Assembly: GCA_023398165.1 (NCBI GenBank)
Contig: JAEWSQ010000014.1
Span: forward strand, 62,001 to 126,000
Source: Spirochaetota bacterium
GTDB taxonomy: Bacteria; Spirochaetota; Spirochaetia; Treponematales; Treponemataceae
Reading direction: 5' to 3'
Length of the DNA stretch: 64,000 nucleotides
Shown here piece after piece: positions 16,406-26,185 of this stretch. The notes below the pieces were generated by a model. It was not told the DNA's origin, did not search any database, and worked only from the letters and a program-made list of their open reading frames with translations. Each line of letters opens with the position of its first letter. Position 1 is the stretch's first letter. Position numbers and translations under genes: made by a program.

Positions 16406-17835
16406 AACGCAGCATTATACTTTTTCTGCTTTTATTCTTCATTGCCGATTCTCTTTTTGCTTTTAAATATAAAATTGAGCAGATTGAGTTTATAACGACA
16501 GGCAGCGTAAATACATCAGTAATAGAAAAGGAAGCATCAATTTCAACGGATAAACTATTTTTAAACATGGATGAACTTGATTTATATCTGGCGGAAATTG
16601 AAGATAAACTTCTCAACACCAGGTTATTCAATTCAATTGATTTTGAATACTACGAGAATACGCTCAGTGTATGGAATACTATGTATGATGAAGAAAATCA
16701 AAAAGAAGAAATCATAGTCCCCTTATATTTAATTGTAAGAGTTGAGGAAACAGGAAACTTCATTATTGCTCCCTATCCCAAGTTCGATTCAAATAAAGGT
16801 TTTGAAGCTAAATTAAAAATAAGGCATAACAACTTTTTAGGTTTTATGACAGTATTTGACGGTGACCTTTCATATTTCTATTCACTCGATAAAAAACATT
16901 CATCTTCTTTCGATGCAGAATTTTCTCTTCCTTTTTATATTGGTAAAACCACAAATTCATTTTATTCAAATCTTAACGCTTCATATATTTTCTCTGACTC
17001 TTTGTTTTCAACTGACGATTATGCAGGCCTTCTTTTTTCATTTCCGTTTTCTTTTTTTTCAATAAATCATGCCTTTGAGCAGCATTATACGTTTACTGAT
17101 TATTCATATTTCATTGAGCGATCTATCTTTTCTGTTCCATTTTCTATTCCTGTTAAAGCATTTCCTTTAACACTTATGCTGAAAAATACAACAGATTATT
17201 CATGGAGTACAAAACCTCAATACGCTTCACAAGTAACGTTCTCCCCTTTTCTCATTTTTGAATCTGAGGATAAGGGCTGGATTGTAAATTTTCAAAAGGG
17301 ATATTCTGTCTTATTTTCTTCAGGGTTTACATTCGGTTCAGTAACAAAAGAAATAAGTCCGTTAATTGAACTCACCGCTTCACTGTACTTTCCTTTTGAA
17401 CATGAAAAACTGCCTTCAAATATTGCCCCCTCTATGAGAATGCATATATGGTACAGTTACAATCAAATACTGAATAAAGGTTCATTTATACGGGGAATCC
17501 TTGATAATGAATTTAAGGGTTCAAGCGGATTCATTCTTAACAATGACTGCACCATATCATTGTTTCAGCTTTATGTTGACTCATTGTTTAATAATGAAAA
17601 ACTAGTCAAATTAAACTTCGAAATGCAGATGTCGCCTTTTGTAGATATTGCTATGATTATTTCTCCTTCTTTTTCATTTGATCTTACTACAGGTTTAACA
17701 CTTATAGTTCATCCGCTTTCGATGAAAAGTATACAGGGCCGCATAAGTTTTGCATCAAATCCTTTTTGGACCGATGAGAAAAAGAATTACTCCACACCTT
17801 ATGAGATCTATATTGGTTTAGGATTGTTTTACTAA
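16402..17835 (+). CDS. Outer-membrane protein, Omp85/BamA-like with one POTRA-like domain
   Basis: 477 residues with a signal peptide at 1-20 ending before FKYKIEQIEF. Residues 20-100 resemble a single POTRA domain: a beta start, then LFLNMDELDLYLAEIEDKLL and LFNSIDFEYY. The rest is rich in alternating aromatic strands, as in a 16-strand surface-antigen barrel, ending with aromatic residues GLGLFY. Full BamA has five POTRA domains; this short form recalls accessory Omp85 proteins in spirochetes. Substrate and partner are unknown. It overlaps neuB by ATGA and ends against the convergent TPR-like gene with no base between the two stop codons. Confidence 0.65.
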   Translation: MKRSIILFLLLFFIADSLFAFKYKIEQIEFITTGSVNTSVIEKEASISTDKLFLNMDELDLYLAEIEDKLLNTRLFNSIDFEYYENTLSVWNTMYDEENQKEEIIVPLYLIVRVEETGNFIIAPYPKFDSNKGFEAKLKIRHNNFLGFMTVFDGDLSYFYSLDKKHSSSFDAEFSLPFYIGKTTNSFYSNLNASYIFSDSLFSTDDYAGLLFSFPFSFFSINHAFEQHYTFTDYSYFIERSIFSVPFSIPVKAFPLTLMLKNTTDYSWSTKPQYASQVTFSPFLIFESEDKGWIVNFQKGYSVLFSSGFTFGSVTKEISPLIELTASLYFPFEHEKLPSNIAPSMRMHIWYSYNQILNKGSFIRGILDNEFKGSSGFILNNDCTISLFQLYVDSLFNNEKLVKLNFEMQMSPFVDIAMIISPSFSFDLTTGLTLIVHPLSMKSIQGRISFASNPFWTDEKKNYSTPYEIYIGLGLFY

Positions 17836-19026
17836 TTAATGCACCAGTACTTTTTGGGTACTTTGAATCGAAACAAGTTTTTCTTTTGAAGCACGGGACC
17901 AGTAGACATCGGGGCAATACTGGGAAAGAACAGATAGGAGTTTTTCTGCAAAATCTGTTTGACCGCTGTCATATACCGAAAGTGAAAAAATGTAAAACCC
18001 TTTCCAAACATCATATTTTTTTCCCCAGGTTACAATATCTTCATATTCTGATATATCTTTAAGAAGCGCTTCCAAAGAGGAATAAGAATAATCAAGTTTT
18101 CGTGTTTTAAGAACATCTTCTATTCTGGTTACAGCACTAACTACACCCATACTGGACATGGTAAGCACTTTGTCATGAAGAAGTATGCGGTTGTCCTGAG
18201 ACGTATTTTGCATTAACGCATCTGAATCACCAGTATTATGAATTTGACTGTTGTAGTAATCTGCTAAATAAAAAAAAGCCTTCATGGAATTATATGAACT
18301 GTTTCTGTATAACAGAAAAAATTTGTCAAGGCTGGTTCCTGTTTTTATTGCCCTTACGAGAGATTTTGAAAATCCTGTTTCGTTGGTGTTTTGTATATAG
18401 TTCGGGTCATCTGCTGTAATGAGTAAAAGAGATTTTTCGTATTTTTCCATATTTCCGGTCATTAAAGATAAGGAAGCTATTTCATAGAGGATATCATATT
18501 TTTCTTCAGGAATTGAGAGTAAATCCGAATGTTCCCATGCCTTCAGTAAAAATGACTGTGACAGGGTGTATTCACCCTCCAATCCGTATATTTTTCCCAG
18601 TAAGAAATCCGCTTCAGGGTATTCTGTAAATTTCTTAATATAATTTTTTATATTTTCAATTGAATAGTTAAAATAATCTTTTGGTAGATTTGCTAAAATG
18701 TTTTCAATAATTAAAACTGCATCATGAGAATCTCTTTCTTTTAAAATAGCGAGTACTTCATCAATATCATCTCCAATTTTCTGAACTGCTACAGGTTTCA
18801 TTGCAAGTTCCAGTGTTGCCAGAGCCCAGTCTGATTCTTTTTTTCTGTTTACTTTTGCAGTTTGAGCATATTTAAAAGATATGCCGAAATCTCTCTGATC
18901 ATAGGCTGTTTGCGCTTTTTGAAGCATTCTCCATGAGTATTCTTCAGGATTAACCGTCTCCATGGACTGGGCATACAGATTAACAATGAGAAGTATAAAA
19001 ATTATAAGTACTGTATATTTTTTCAA
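17836..19026 (-). CDS. Exported TPR-like protein, last gene of the V-ATPase/ispG run
   Basis: 396 residues, signal peptide at 1-19 (Lys-Lys start, hydrophobic core, cut near LYAQS). Helical pairs such as SWRMLQKAQTAYDQRDFGIS, ADFLLGKIYGLEGEYTLSQSF and FYLADYYNSQ have tetratricopeptide spacing across about 30-260. A role as a periplasmic scaffold is plausible but unproven. The start is TTG at 19026, overlapping the ispG stop as TTGA, with GGA six bases upstream. The same pairing with ispG is expected in other treponemes, which suggests it is a lineage-conserved gene of unknown function. Confidence 0.6.
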   Translation of the reverse strand: MKKYTVLIIFILLIVNLYAQSMETVNPEEYSWRMLQKAQTAYDQRDFGISFKYAQTAKVNRKKESDWALATLELAMKPVAVQKIGDDIDEVLAILKERDSHDAVLIIENILANLPKDYFNYSIENIKNYIKKFTEYPEADFLLGKIYGLEGEYTLSQSFLLKAWEHSDLLSIPEEKYDILYEIASLSLMTGNMEKYEKSLLLITADDPNYIQNTNETGFSKSLVRAIKTGTSLDKFFLLYRNSSYNSMKAFFYLADYYNSQIHNTGDSDALMQNTSQDNRILLHDKVLTMSSMGVVSAVTRIEDVLKTRKLDYSYSSLEALLKDISEYEDIVTWGKKYDVWKGFYIFSLSVYDSGQTDFAEKLLSVLSQYCPDVYWSRASKEKLVSIQSTQKVLVH

Positions 19027-20171
19027 AGATTTTCCAATTCCTCTCTAAATGCTTTATCGGCAGAAGAATACAAACTGTTAAGTCTTATCTGTTCATCTGA
19101 TATTGCTTCATCGCTTTTGACAGTTTTAACAATTTTACCGTGCTTAAAAATGATAATGCTGTCCCCTGCACCCGTTATACCTATATCTGCATGTTTTCCT
19201 TCTCCCGGACCGTTTACAATACATCCCATGACAGCAACAGTGATATTTTTATTCATAGATAAGAGTTCAGTCTGCCAGCGTTTAACAAAACCATGAACAT
19301 CAAAACCGTTTCTGCCGCACCGCGGGCACGATACGATTTTTACACCTCCGCTTCTTTTTTTGTTTTCATATAAAATTTCACGGGCGGTAATTACCTCATT
19401 TTCAGGACTGTCAGACAGGCTGACACGGATTGTATTGCCTATTCCTTTCTGTAATAGATGAGTAAAGGCCATAGTGCTTTTTACAATTCCTCCTATGAGA
19501 GGACCTGCCTCCGTTACTCCTAAATGTAGGGGGATTGAAGAATTTTCTGCAAAAAGTTCATTTGCCTCAATTGTTTCCTGTACTGAAGAAGCCTTCATAG
19601 AAACACAATAGTTAACAAACCCAAGAGATTCTAAAATTTCCGATTCTCTTAAAGCAGTTTCACATAATCCCTGTGCCCGGCTTATTCTTCCCTTTTCCAC
19701 TTCTGCCTGTACATCTTTGGGAAAACTGCCTGTGTTAACACCTATGCGTATGGCAGCTCCTTTATCCATGCAGTACCGGACGACTATTTCTGTTTTTTCC
19801 CTTGAACCAATATTTCCGGGATTTATACGGATTTTAGATACAGAACCCTTAAGACATTCAAGTGCAAGTTTATAATCAAAGTGAATATCGGCTACGAGGG
19901 GTGTTTTCGAATACTGCGCAAGAAGGCGAAGGGCACGGGCGCTTTCAATATCTGGAACAGCAAAGCGGATAATGTCGCAGCCGAGAGATGAAAGTGTTTC
20001 AATGCGGTTTAAAATAGAATAGAGGGCATCCTTATTGTACAAAGGAGAATCCTTTAATACATTCGTAATACCCTCTTTCCACATAGTTTGAATAGAAACC
20101 GGTGCATTGCCGCCGATTTCTACTCTATTTGTTATACCCGCACCGCCTAAGATTATTGTGCGTGTGTTCAT
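19023..20171 (-). CDS. ispG: 4-hydroxy-3-methylbut-2-enyl-diphosphate synthase
   Basis: 382 residues of IspG (GcpE). The barrel domain has NRVEIGGNAPVSIQTMWKEG near the start, PLVADIHFDYKLAL and RINPGNIG. The C-terminal iron-sulfur domain supplies the cluster cysteines in SCPRCGRNGFD and MGCIVNGPGEGKHADIGITG. It converts ME-cPP to HMBPP in the non-mevalonate isoprenoid route, using a 4Fe-4S cluster. It begins 8 bases after the V-ATPase K gene, so it is probably transcribed with that operon. Other isoprenoid genes are not in the window. Confidence 0.96.
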   Translation of the reverse strand: MNTRTIILGGAGITNRVEIGGNAPVSIQTMWKEGITNVLKDSPLYNKDALYSILNRIETLSSLGCDIIRFAVPDIESARALRLLAQYSKTPLVADIHFDYKLALECLKGSVSKIRINPGNIGSREKTEIVVRYCMDKGAAIRIGVNTGSFPKDVQAEVEKGRISRAQGLCETALRESEILESLGFVNYCVSMKASSVQETIEANELFAENSSIPLHLGVTEAGPLIGGIVKSTMAFTHLLQKGIGNTIRVSLSDSPENEVITAREILYENKKRSGGVKIVSCPRCGRNGFDVHGFVKRWQTELLSMNKNITVAVMGCIVNGPGEGKHADIGITGAGDSIIIFKHGKIVKTVKSDEAISDEQIRLNSLYSSADKAFREELENL

Positions 20172-20179
20172 TCTCTTTC

Positions 20180-20605
20180 TTAGAAATTGAATGCCATTGC
20201 AAACAATGCTACAGTTTCACAAAGTCCTACAACCATGAGATAGTTGGCAAAACCCTTGCCTGTTTCTCCAAGAGCATCAGATGCGGCAGCACCGGCTTTA
20301 CCCTGGAATACAGCAGAAGCAGCCATTGCAAGACCTGTAAAAATACCGGTTCCCAAAATTACACCAGGGTTCGCTCCCGCAGTAAGTTTTTCCTGAAGAG
20401 TACCCATCAGCAAAAAGCCGTACAAGGTCTGGGTCAAGGGTGCACCTGCAAAAACAGATAGAATAAAGGGGGCAGGTTTATTATTCATGTAACAACGTTT
20501 CCATGCTCCTATTGCTGACTGACCTGCTGCTCCAATACCGATTGCAGAACCAATAGCTGCAATTCCAAATACACATGCTGTTCCTAACCATCCTAAAAAA
20601 TCCAT
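20180..20605 (-). CDS. ntpK: V-type ATPase subunit K (proteolipid ring)
   Basis: 141 residues with four hydrophobic helices, a two-hairpin proteolipid. The first hairpin has GIAAIGSAIGIGAAGQSAIG. The second has the ion-binding region around GKAGAAASDALGETGKGFANYL, where the Glu fits the conserved carboxylate. It forms the rotating membrane ring. An AGGAG box lies upstream. Whether H+ or Na+ is carried cannot be decided by eye; the Gln in the first hairpin and Glu in the fourth helix would need alignment with Enterococcus NtpK. Confidence 0.93.
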   Translation of the reverse strand: MDFLGWLGTACVFGIAAIGSAIGIGAAGQSAIGAWKRCYMNNKPAPFILSVFAGAPLTQTLYGFLLMGTLQEKLTAGANPGVILGTGIFTGLAMAASAVFQGKAGAAASDALGETGKGFANYLMVVGLCETVALFAMAFNF

Positions 20606-20623
20606 ACAAAAATCTCCTCTATT

Positions 20624-22504
20624 TTATTTACTGCCGTCTCTAAACGGTTTGTAAGAATATCCTGACCATGACATTCCTAAATGACTGGTGAATTCCAGTG
20701 TATTCAAGCGGACACCATGAACAAGAACCGAAAGCACATTAAGAACCATATTTAATCCATGTCCGAAAACAAGAAGAATAATACCCGCAAACATTATTGC
20801 ACCGCCGAGCATAGGTCCTGCCATCATATTAATTGTCTCTGAAATAGCTCCTCCGGCAAGGGCAACAGCCCATAGACGTATATAAGAGACAATATCAGAG
20901 AAAATATTAACAACACCTAAGAGCACAGAAATAATATTTTGCAGACTTGCAAGAATCGACTTGATAATACTTCCGTCATAATTTGAAAATATGAAACTAA
21001 GAAGAAAACCGCCGCCTATTGCCGGAAGAACAAGATTAGAAATGCTTATGCCAAACAGATCAATATCCATCGCAAAACGCTGTTTATCGACAACAATATA
21101 GAGTACTACATAAAAAATACCCCACAACATTGCCAGTGAACCTGCTTCGCCAAGACATTTTAAGGTTTTTCTGTTTTTAATGATCCCCTTAATATGAGCC
21201 ACTGATAATTGTAAAAGAGCCAGAGAAAAGCAGAAAATCTTTATATTCTGGGTGAGCGATGCTTTATCGGGATTGGCATTCGACAAAGGTGTAAAGGACA
21301 TATTGACCAGTATTTGAGGAAGCTTCGTATAGTCAATTCCAAACCATGTACAGGTAATTGTTCCCCATGCAAAAGTGGAAAAACCGAGCAGACATAATAA
21401 AAGCATCATTGGTGCTGTTTTTTTTCCTTTAATGATCGACATAAAAACAATTATAAGTCCTGTAACCAGAAGCAGAATGCCGTATCCGCCGTCGCCGAAA
21501 ATCATACCGAAAAAAATACTGAAGAAAAGTAAAAACCAGCCCGATATGTCGTATTCGCGGTAGCCGGGAACAGTCCCTAAAAAATCCGTCACAGGATAAA
21601 TGAGACTTACAATTTTATTGTTATTAAGCTTTGTAGGTACATCATCATCCTCGTTCGGATCGCTCAAAAGGCAGGCCCAGCGTTCCTGTTTCGAAAGATC
21701 GGTAATTTTCTGAGCATCCTGGCATGGAATATAACCGGTAAGCCACGTTATGGCATGAGCTGTCTCTTCTGCATCTATTTCCATTCCCGAATAGATATTT
21801 TCAAATTCAATATCTTTCTCATATACTTTCATTGCTTCTTTAATCGATGGTAAATAAGCTGTTGCCGAAATAATATCAGAATCAATATCAGCCAGTTCAT
21901 TTTTATATGAAGCAATATTATCTTCAATATCTTTTGTTGAAATATCGGGCATGGGAACAAGATATGCTTCAGGAGGAAGCCCTTCCGGTTTTTCTTTAGT
22001 CTCGCACACCGTTAAAAACCGAATGAGCGACTTTGTACCCGAAACATAGATAGTTTTAACAGCTTCAGATATTTTCGCATATGAATCAGATGGAATTTCG
22101 TACATGGAAAGATACATACCCTTTTGTGCAAGGTATTCAAAATCTTCCGGTGTTACACCGCCCCACTGGGAAAGCCGTTCATTTTCTTTAACAGCATTAC
22201 TCAATTCTTCGGTGAAATTTTTCTTTGATTCGAATAGATTAACAGCTTCTTCTGCTTTTACAGATGCTTCTTCAACAGAAAGGCTCACCTTAGCCGGCAT
22301 CTTTTTTTTATCAACTTTTACATCGGATAAAAGTATGGATGCAAGTTCAAGCCTGCTGTATTTCTCTTTTACTTCTGATAATTTTTCGCTGTTTCCCTGC
22401 ATCTGTTCAATATGAACAAGCCCAAGGGAGCGGAGTTTTTTAAGAGCTGAATCTTTATACCGGTCAAGAACAACAAGAGAGACTTTTTTCATAGGTACTA
22501 TCAT
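20624..22504 (-). CDS. ntpI: V-type ATPase subunit I (a-subunit)
   Basis: 626 residues: a soluble half with coiled-coil stretches (about 1-310), then seven or eight membrane helices. The start MIVPMKKVSLVVLDRYKDSA is typical. The conserved region FSIFFGMIFGDGGYGILLL at about 330-348 is the family marker. The late SDIVSYIRLWAVALAGGAIS segment carries the essential Arg. It forms the ion channel half-sites and the stator. A strong AAAGGAGG box precedes the ATG, which overlaps the subunit D stop by 4 bases. Confidence 0.93.
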   Translation of the reverse strand: MIVPMKKVSLVVLDRYKDSALKKLRSLGLVHIEQMQGNSEKLSEVKEKYSRLELASILLSDVKVDKKKMPAKVSLSVEEASVKAEEAVNLFESKKNFTEELSNAVKENERLSQWGGVTPEDFEYLAQKGMYLSMYEIPSDSYAKISEAVKTIYVSGTKSLIRFLTVCETKEKPEGLPPEAYLVPMPDISTKDIEDNIASYKNELADIDSDIISATAYLPSIKEAMKVYEKDIEFENIYSGMEIDAEETAHAITWLTGYIPCQDAQKITDLSKQERWACLLSDPNEDDDVPTKLNNNKIVSLIYPVTDFLGTVPGYREYDISGWFLLFFSIFFGMIFGDGGYGILLLVTGLIIVFMSIIKGKKTAPMMLLLCLLGFSTFAWGTITCTWFGIDYTKLPQILVNMSFTPLSNANPDKASLTQNIKIFCFSLALLQLSVAHIKGIIKNRKTLKCLGEAGSLAMLWGIFYVVLYIVVDKQRFAMDIDLFGISISNLVLPAIGGGFLLSFIFSNYDGSIIKSILASLQNIISVLLGVVNIFSDIVSYIRLWAVALAGGAISETINMMAGPMLGGAIMFAGIILLVFGHGLNMVLNVLSVLVHGVRLNTLEFTSHLGMSWSGYSYKPFRDGSK

Positions 22505-23106
22505 GATACAGCCTCCTTTGCTTCAAGATTTTTCTTGGATATTTTACCGCGTACAACGGCAGCGACCTGCTGGTCTCCAAGATACACCGATATTTTTTTA
22601 ATATTAGCCTTTGTTTCGGGTATTTTAACCTTTTCAAATAAATTTACACGCTGTGTCGTAGTTCTCAGTTCTATTAATAGAAGTCTTACCTGCTCTTCCA
22701 GAACTTCTGCTTCAAGATCGTAAGCCAAAGCCTTCTCCATCCTGTCTGCTGCAAGATCTATCCATAAGGGCACAGAATATAAATCATAATCACCGCGTGA
22801 AAAATCGGCTCCTTCATAAACGGGTATGGTAACACCTGCTATATTGCTAATGCCCTTGCGGACATTTTTTACTTTTACCATCTCAGGTTTGAAGGCTTCT
22901 TTTTCACCGAATACTGCAATCCACCGTGAAAATTCGGCCTCGAGGTTTTTACGTTTCTGTCTAACCTCTTTAGCACGTTCCTCTATGGTTCGGATTTCGG
23001 TCTGCAGCTGTTGTTTTTTGAGTATTAAGGTCGGCAGATAGCGTTTATACATTTTAAGCGCATCTTTTTGAGCCTTCAACTCATTTTTTGTCAGCTTTAT
23101 CGCCAT
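22501..23106 (-). CDS. ntpD: V-type ATPase subunit D (central stalk)
   Basis: 201 residues from the ATG at 23106, with GGGAG six bases upstream; an adjacent TTG at 23109 would add one residue. Long N- and C-terminal helices form the antiparallel coiled coil of the rotor shaft (KLTKNELKAQKDALKMYKRY onward), with a short beta region between. It connects the A3B3 head to the K ring. It is somewhat short but within the range of bacterial D subunits. The stop overlaps the subunit I start (ATGA). Confidence 0.93.
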   Translation of the reverse strand: MAIKLTKNELKAQKDALKMYKRYLPTLILKKQQLQTEIRTIEERAKEVRQKRKNLEAEFSRWIAVFGEKEAFKPEMVKVKNVRKGISNIAGVTIPVYEGADFSRGDYDLYSVPLWIDLAADRMEKALAYDLEAEVLEEQVRLLLIELRTTTQRVNLFEKVKIPETKANIKKISVYLGDQQVAAVVRGKISKKNLEAKEAVS

Positions 23107-23120
23107 CAATAGCTCCCTTT

Positions 23121-24413
23121 TTACTTAGGCCAGTACTGCTGGATTAATTCCGATTTTAAGCCTGTTTCTTCTTTTTTGAAACAGTCCGATAATATCTTCC
23201 AGCCCATATCGAGCGCGCCTTCGAGCGGAACATTGATGGAAAGATCCATCATTTCTTTTTCAAAAAGCTCTCCATATTTTAAAAGTTTATCATCCCATTC
23301 GGACATCATAAATCCCATGGATTTTTTCTCAAGAGTATCTTTATACGACGAGTAAAGACGGATCATACCGTCCATGAGAGAACGGTGGTCATTTCTTGTC
23401 TTACCGTTAACATTCTGCTTAAGACGTGAAAGGCTTCCGAAAGGTTCAATGCGTCCGCCTTTGAGGTAGTACTGGCCTTCGGTAATGTATCCGGTGTTGT
23501 CGGGTACCGGGTGTGTTACGTCGTCGCCGGGCATTGTAGTAACAGCAAGAATAGTAACAGAACCTGCATCGTCGAAATCTACGGCTTTTTCGTAGCGTGA
23601 AGCGAGCTGGCTGTACAAATCGCCGGGATATCCGCGGTTTGAGGGAACCTGCTCCTGAGTAATTGCAATTTCCTTCATGGAGTCTGCAAAGTTAGTCATA
23701 TCAGTCAAAAGAACGAGAACGTCTTTTCCCTGTAGGGCAAACTGTTCAGCAACCGCAAGAGACATATCGGGCACCATGAGGCATTCTACAGTCGGATCTG
23801 CAGCGGTGTGAACGAACATGACTGTTCTGCTCAATGCGCCGCCTTCTTCCAGAGTATTCTTAAAGAACAGGTAGTCGTCGTATTTTAATCCCATACCGCC
23901 AAGAATAATGATATCGACCTCAGCCTGCATGGCAATGCGTGCAAGAAGTTCATTATACGGCTCTCCTGATATTGAGAAGATCGGCAGTTTCTGGCTTACA
24001 ACGAGGGTATTAAACATGTCGATCATGGGAATACCGGTTCTTATCATTCGTTTTGCAACAATTCGCTTTGAGGGGTTTACGGAAGGTCCCCCTATTTCCA
24101 CAAGGTTTTCACGTAAGGAAGGTCCCTTGTCGCGCGGATCGCCTGCTCCGTTAAAAACACGTCCAAGAAGATCATCGGAAAAGCTTACCTGCATTTCGTG
24201 TCCGAGGAATCTGATCTGGTCTCCGGTTGAAACACCGCGTCCGCCTGCAAAAACCTGAAGCGACACAAGATCGCCTGCGATTCTGTTTACTTCTGCAAGA
24301 GACTTTCCGAAAGAGGTGTCAATTTCAGCGAGTTCTCCGTATTTCACATCTTCTGCGCGAACGGTAATAACACTTCCGTTAATTGATTCTATTTTACTGT
24401 ATACCTTATTCAT
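23121..24413 (-). CDS. ntpB: V-type ATPase subunit B
   Basis: 430 residues of the regulatory, non-catalytic head subunit. Family segments include DLLGRVFNGAGDPRDKGP, IGGPSVNPSKRIVAKRMIRT, TGIPMIDMFNTLVVSQKLPI and LLTDMTNFADSMKEI. The Walker A of subunit A is replaced by FSISGEPYNELLARI, as expected. It alternates with subunit A in the head. It starts 2 bases after the subunit A stop. Confidence 0.96.
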   Translation of the reverse strand: MNKVYSKIESINGSVITVRAEDVKYGELAEIDTSFGKSLAEVNRIAGDLVSLQVFAGGRGVSTGDQIRFLGHEMQVSFSDDLLGRVFNGAGDPRDKGPSLRENLVEIGGPSVNPSKRIVAKRMIRTGIPMIDMFNTLVVSQKLPIFSISGEPYNELLARIAMQAEVDIIILGGMGLKYDDYLFFKNTLEEGGALSRTVMFVHTAADPTVECLMVPDMSLAVAEQFALQGKDVLVLLTDMTNFADSMKEIAITQEQVPSNRGYPGDLYSQLASRYEKAVDFDDAGSVTILAVTTMPGDDVTHPVPDNTGYITEGQYYLKGGRIEPFGSLSRLKQNVNGKTRNDHRSLMDGMIRLYSSYKDTLEKKSMGFMMSEWDDKLLKYGELFEKEMMDLSINVPLEGALDMGWKILSDCFKKEETGLKSELIQQYWPK

Positions 24414-24415
24414 AA

Positions 24416-26185
24416 TTATTCACCGTCCTTCAAAAGTTCGCTGGCCTTTTTATCGAGCTTGCCGGACTTATCATCGTATAATGAGGCAATATCAGCTTCG
24501 TTTTTCTTAAATTCACTCCCCATCCATTGGGAATAGTTCCAGTCAAGAAATTTTTGTCTCATCTGATTAAAATAAGAACGCGCTTCGTCTTTGGATGCCA
24601 AGGTAAACGAAGATCCTAAAACCTTTACAAGCATTCTAAATACATATTCCTGTCTTTCAACGCTTGCAGCCGAATCAGTTTCATCGAAGGAATTCTGCTG
24701 CAGGTATACTGCATCAAGAAATTCGCCTTTGAGGTAAATTATATAATCCTCAAGACTTGTACCTTCTTCTCCGACAACTTTCATCATCTGTTCTATTTCA
24801 TTTCCGCGGAATAAATAGTGGCGGGCAAATTCAACCCAGTCGCTTCTTAAAACACTTGTATATTTTGACCAGGAATCTAACGGATGGATTGCAGGGTACT
24901 TACGGGCATCGGATCTTTCACGGGAAAGACCGTGGAAGGATCCCACAACTTTAAGAGTTGCCTGTGTTACGGGTTCTTCGAAGTTTCCTCCAGCAGGAGA
25001 CACCGTACCGCCGATTGTTACTGAACCTATAGATCCGTCGCTTAAGCGGACAATACCAGCCCGTTCATAGAACGATGCAATATAGGATTCCAAATAGGCA
25101 GGGAAAGCTTCTTCTCCCGGAATCTCTTCCAAACGGCCCGACATTTCACGCAAGGCCTGTGCCCAGCGGCTTGTCGAGTCTGCAAGAAGAAGAACATGGA
25201 GCCCCATCTGGCGATAGTATTCTGCAAGTGTCACACCCGTATACACAGACGCTTCGCGGGCTGCAACAGGCATTGAGGAGGTGTTGCATATAATTATGGT
25301 GCGTTCCATGAGTGAACGGCCTGTTTTGGGGTCTGTCAGTTCGGGGAATTCTTTTAAGATTTCAACTACTTCACCTGCGCGCTCGCCGCAGGCGGCAACG
25401 ATTACGATGTCAACATCGGCATTACGGCTTGTGGTATGCTGCAACACGGTTTTCCCGGCACCGAAAGGACCTGGAATACAGTATGTTCCGCCTTTTGCAA
25501 CCGGAAAGAATGTGTCTATAAGCCGTACTTGAGTAACCATTGTTTCTTTAGGCATAAGGCGTTCTGCATAACAATTGATTGCTTTCTTTACAGGCCAGGT
25601 AAAACTCATGGTAACATTGTGATCTTTACCTTTAGAGTCTGTAAGAACTGCCATAGTGTCTTTAAGTTTATACGTGCCTTTATCTTTTATTGACTTAACC
25701 GTATAGGTATCTAAAAAGGTAAAAGGAACCATTATTTTGTGGGAAAAAGTACCTTCGGGAACAGAGCCCAGGAAGTCACCTCTTTTTACCATGTCTCCTG
25801 CCTTGGCATGTGGAGTAAACTCCCATTGTGTGCTGTCAGGAAGTGCATCAAGATAAACACCGCGCTCCAAAAAGTAGCCTGCTTTTTCTGCAAGCTGCGG
25901 GAGCGGATTTTGAAGTCCGTCAAAAACCTGGCCTAAAAGTCCCGGGCCTAGTTCTATAGAAAGAAGCTCGCCTGAGAACTCCACAGGATCTCCTGTCTGA
26001 ATACCCTTGGTCATTTCGAAAACCTGAAGCTGCGCCTGTCCGTTTCTAATACGGATAACCTCGCTTTTTAATTTTTTCCCGCCTACTGTAACATAGCCTA
26101 CTTCGTTAAGTGCAACAGTGCCGTAAAATTGAACGCTTATCATGTTGCCGTTAACAGCGACTACCTTTCCTTTTGTATCCGTCAT
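24416..26185 (-). CDS. ntpA: V-type ATPase subunit A (catalytic)
   Basis: 589 residues. The catalytic P-loop GPFGAGKT lies near 237-244, after LIDTFFPVAKGGTYCIPG. The non-homologous region of about 120-200 typical of A subunits is present, and TSRWAQALREMSGRLEEIPG with EEAFPAYL marks the nucleotide site. It hydrolyses or makes ATP in the head. It overlaps the preceding DUF2764 gene by 4 bases. Confidence 0.97.
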   Translation of the reverse strand: MTDTKGKVVAVNGNMISVQFYGTVALNEVGYVTVGGKKLKSEVIRIRNGQAQLQVFEMTKGIQTGDPVEFSGELLSIELGPGLLGQVFDGLQNPLPQLAEKAGYFLERGVYLDALPDSTQWEFTPHAKAGDMVKRGDFLGSVPEGTFSHKIMVPFTFLDTYTVKSIKDKGTYKLKDTMAVLTDSKGKDHNVTMSFTWPVKKAINCYAERLMPKETMVTQVRLIDTFFPVAKGGTYCIPGPFGAGKTVLQHTTSRNADVDIVIVAACGERAGEVVEILKEFPELTDPKTGRSLMERTIIICNTSSMPVAAREASVYTGVTLAEYYRQMGLHVLLLADSTSRWAQALREMSGRLEEIPGEEAFPAYLESYIASFYERAGIVRLSDGSIGSVTIGGTVSPAGGNFEEPVTQATLKVVGSFHGLSRERSDARKYPAIHPLDSWSKYTSVLRSDWVEFARHYLFRGNEIEQMMKVVGEEGTSLEDYIIYLKGEFLDAVYLQQNSFDETDSAASVERQEYVFRMLVKVLGSSFTLASKDEARSYFNQMRQKFLDWNYSQWMGSEFKKNEADIASLYDDKSGKLDKKASELLKDGE

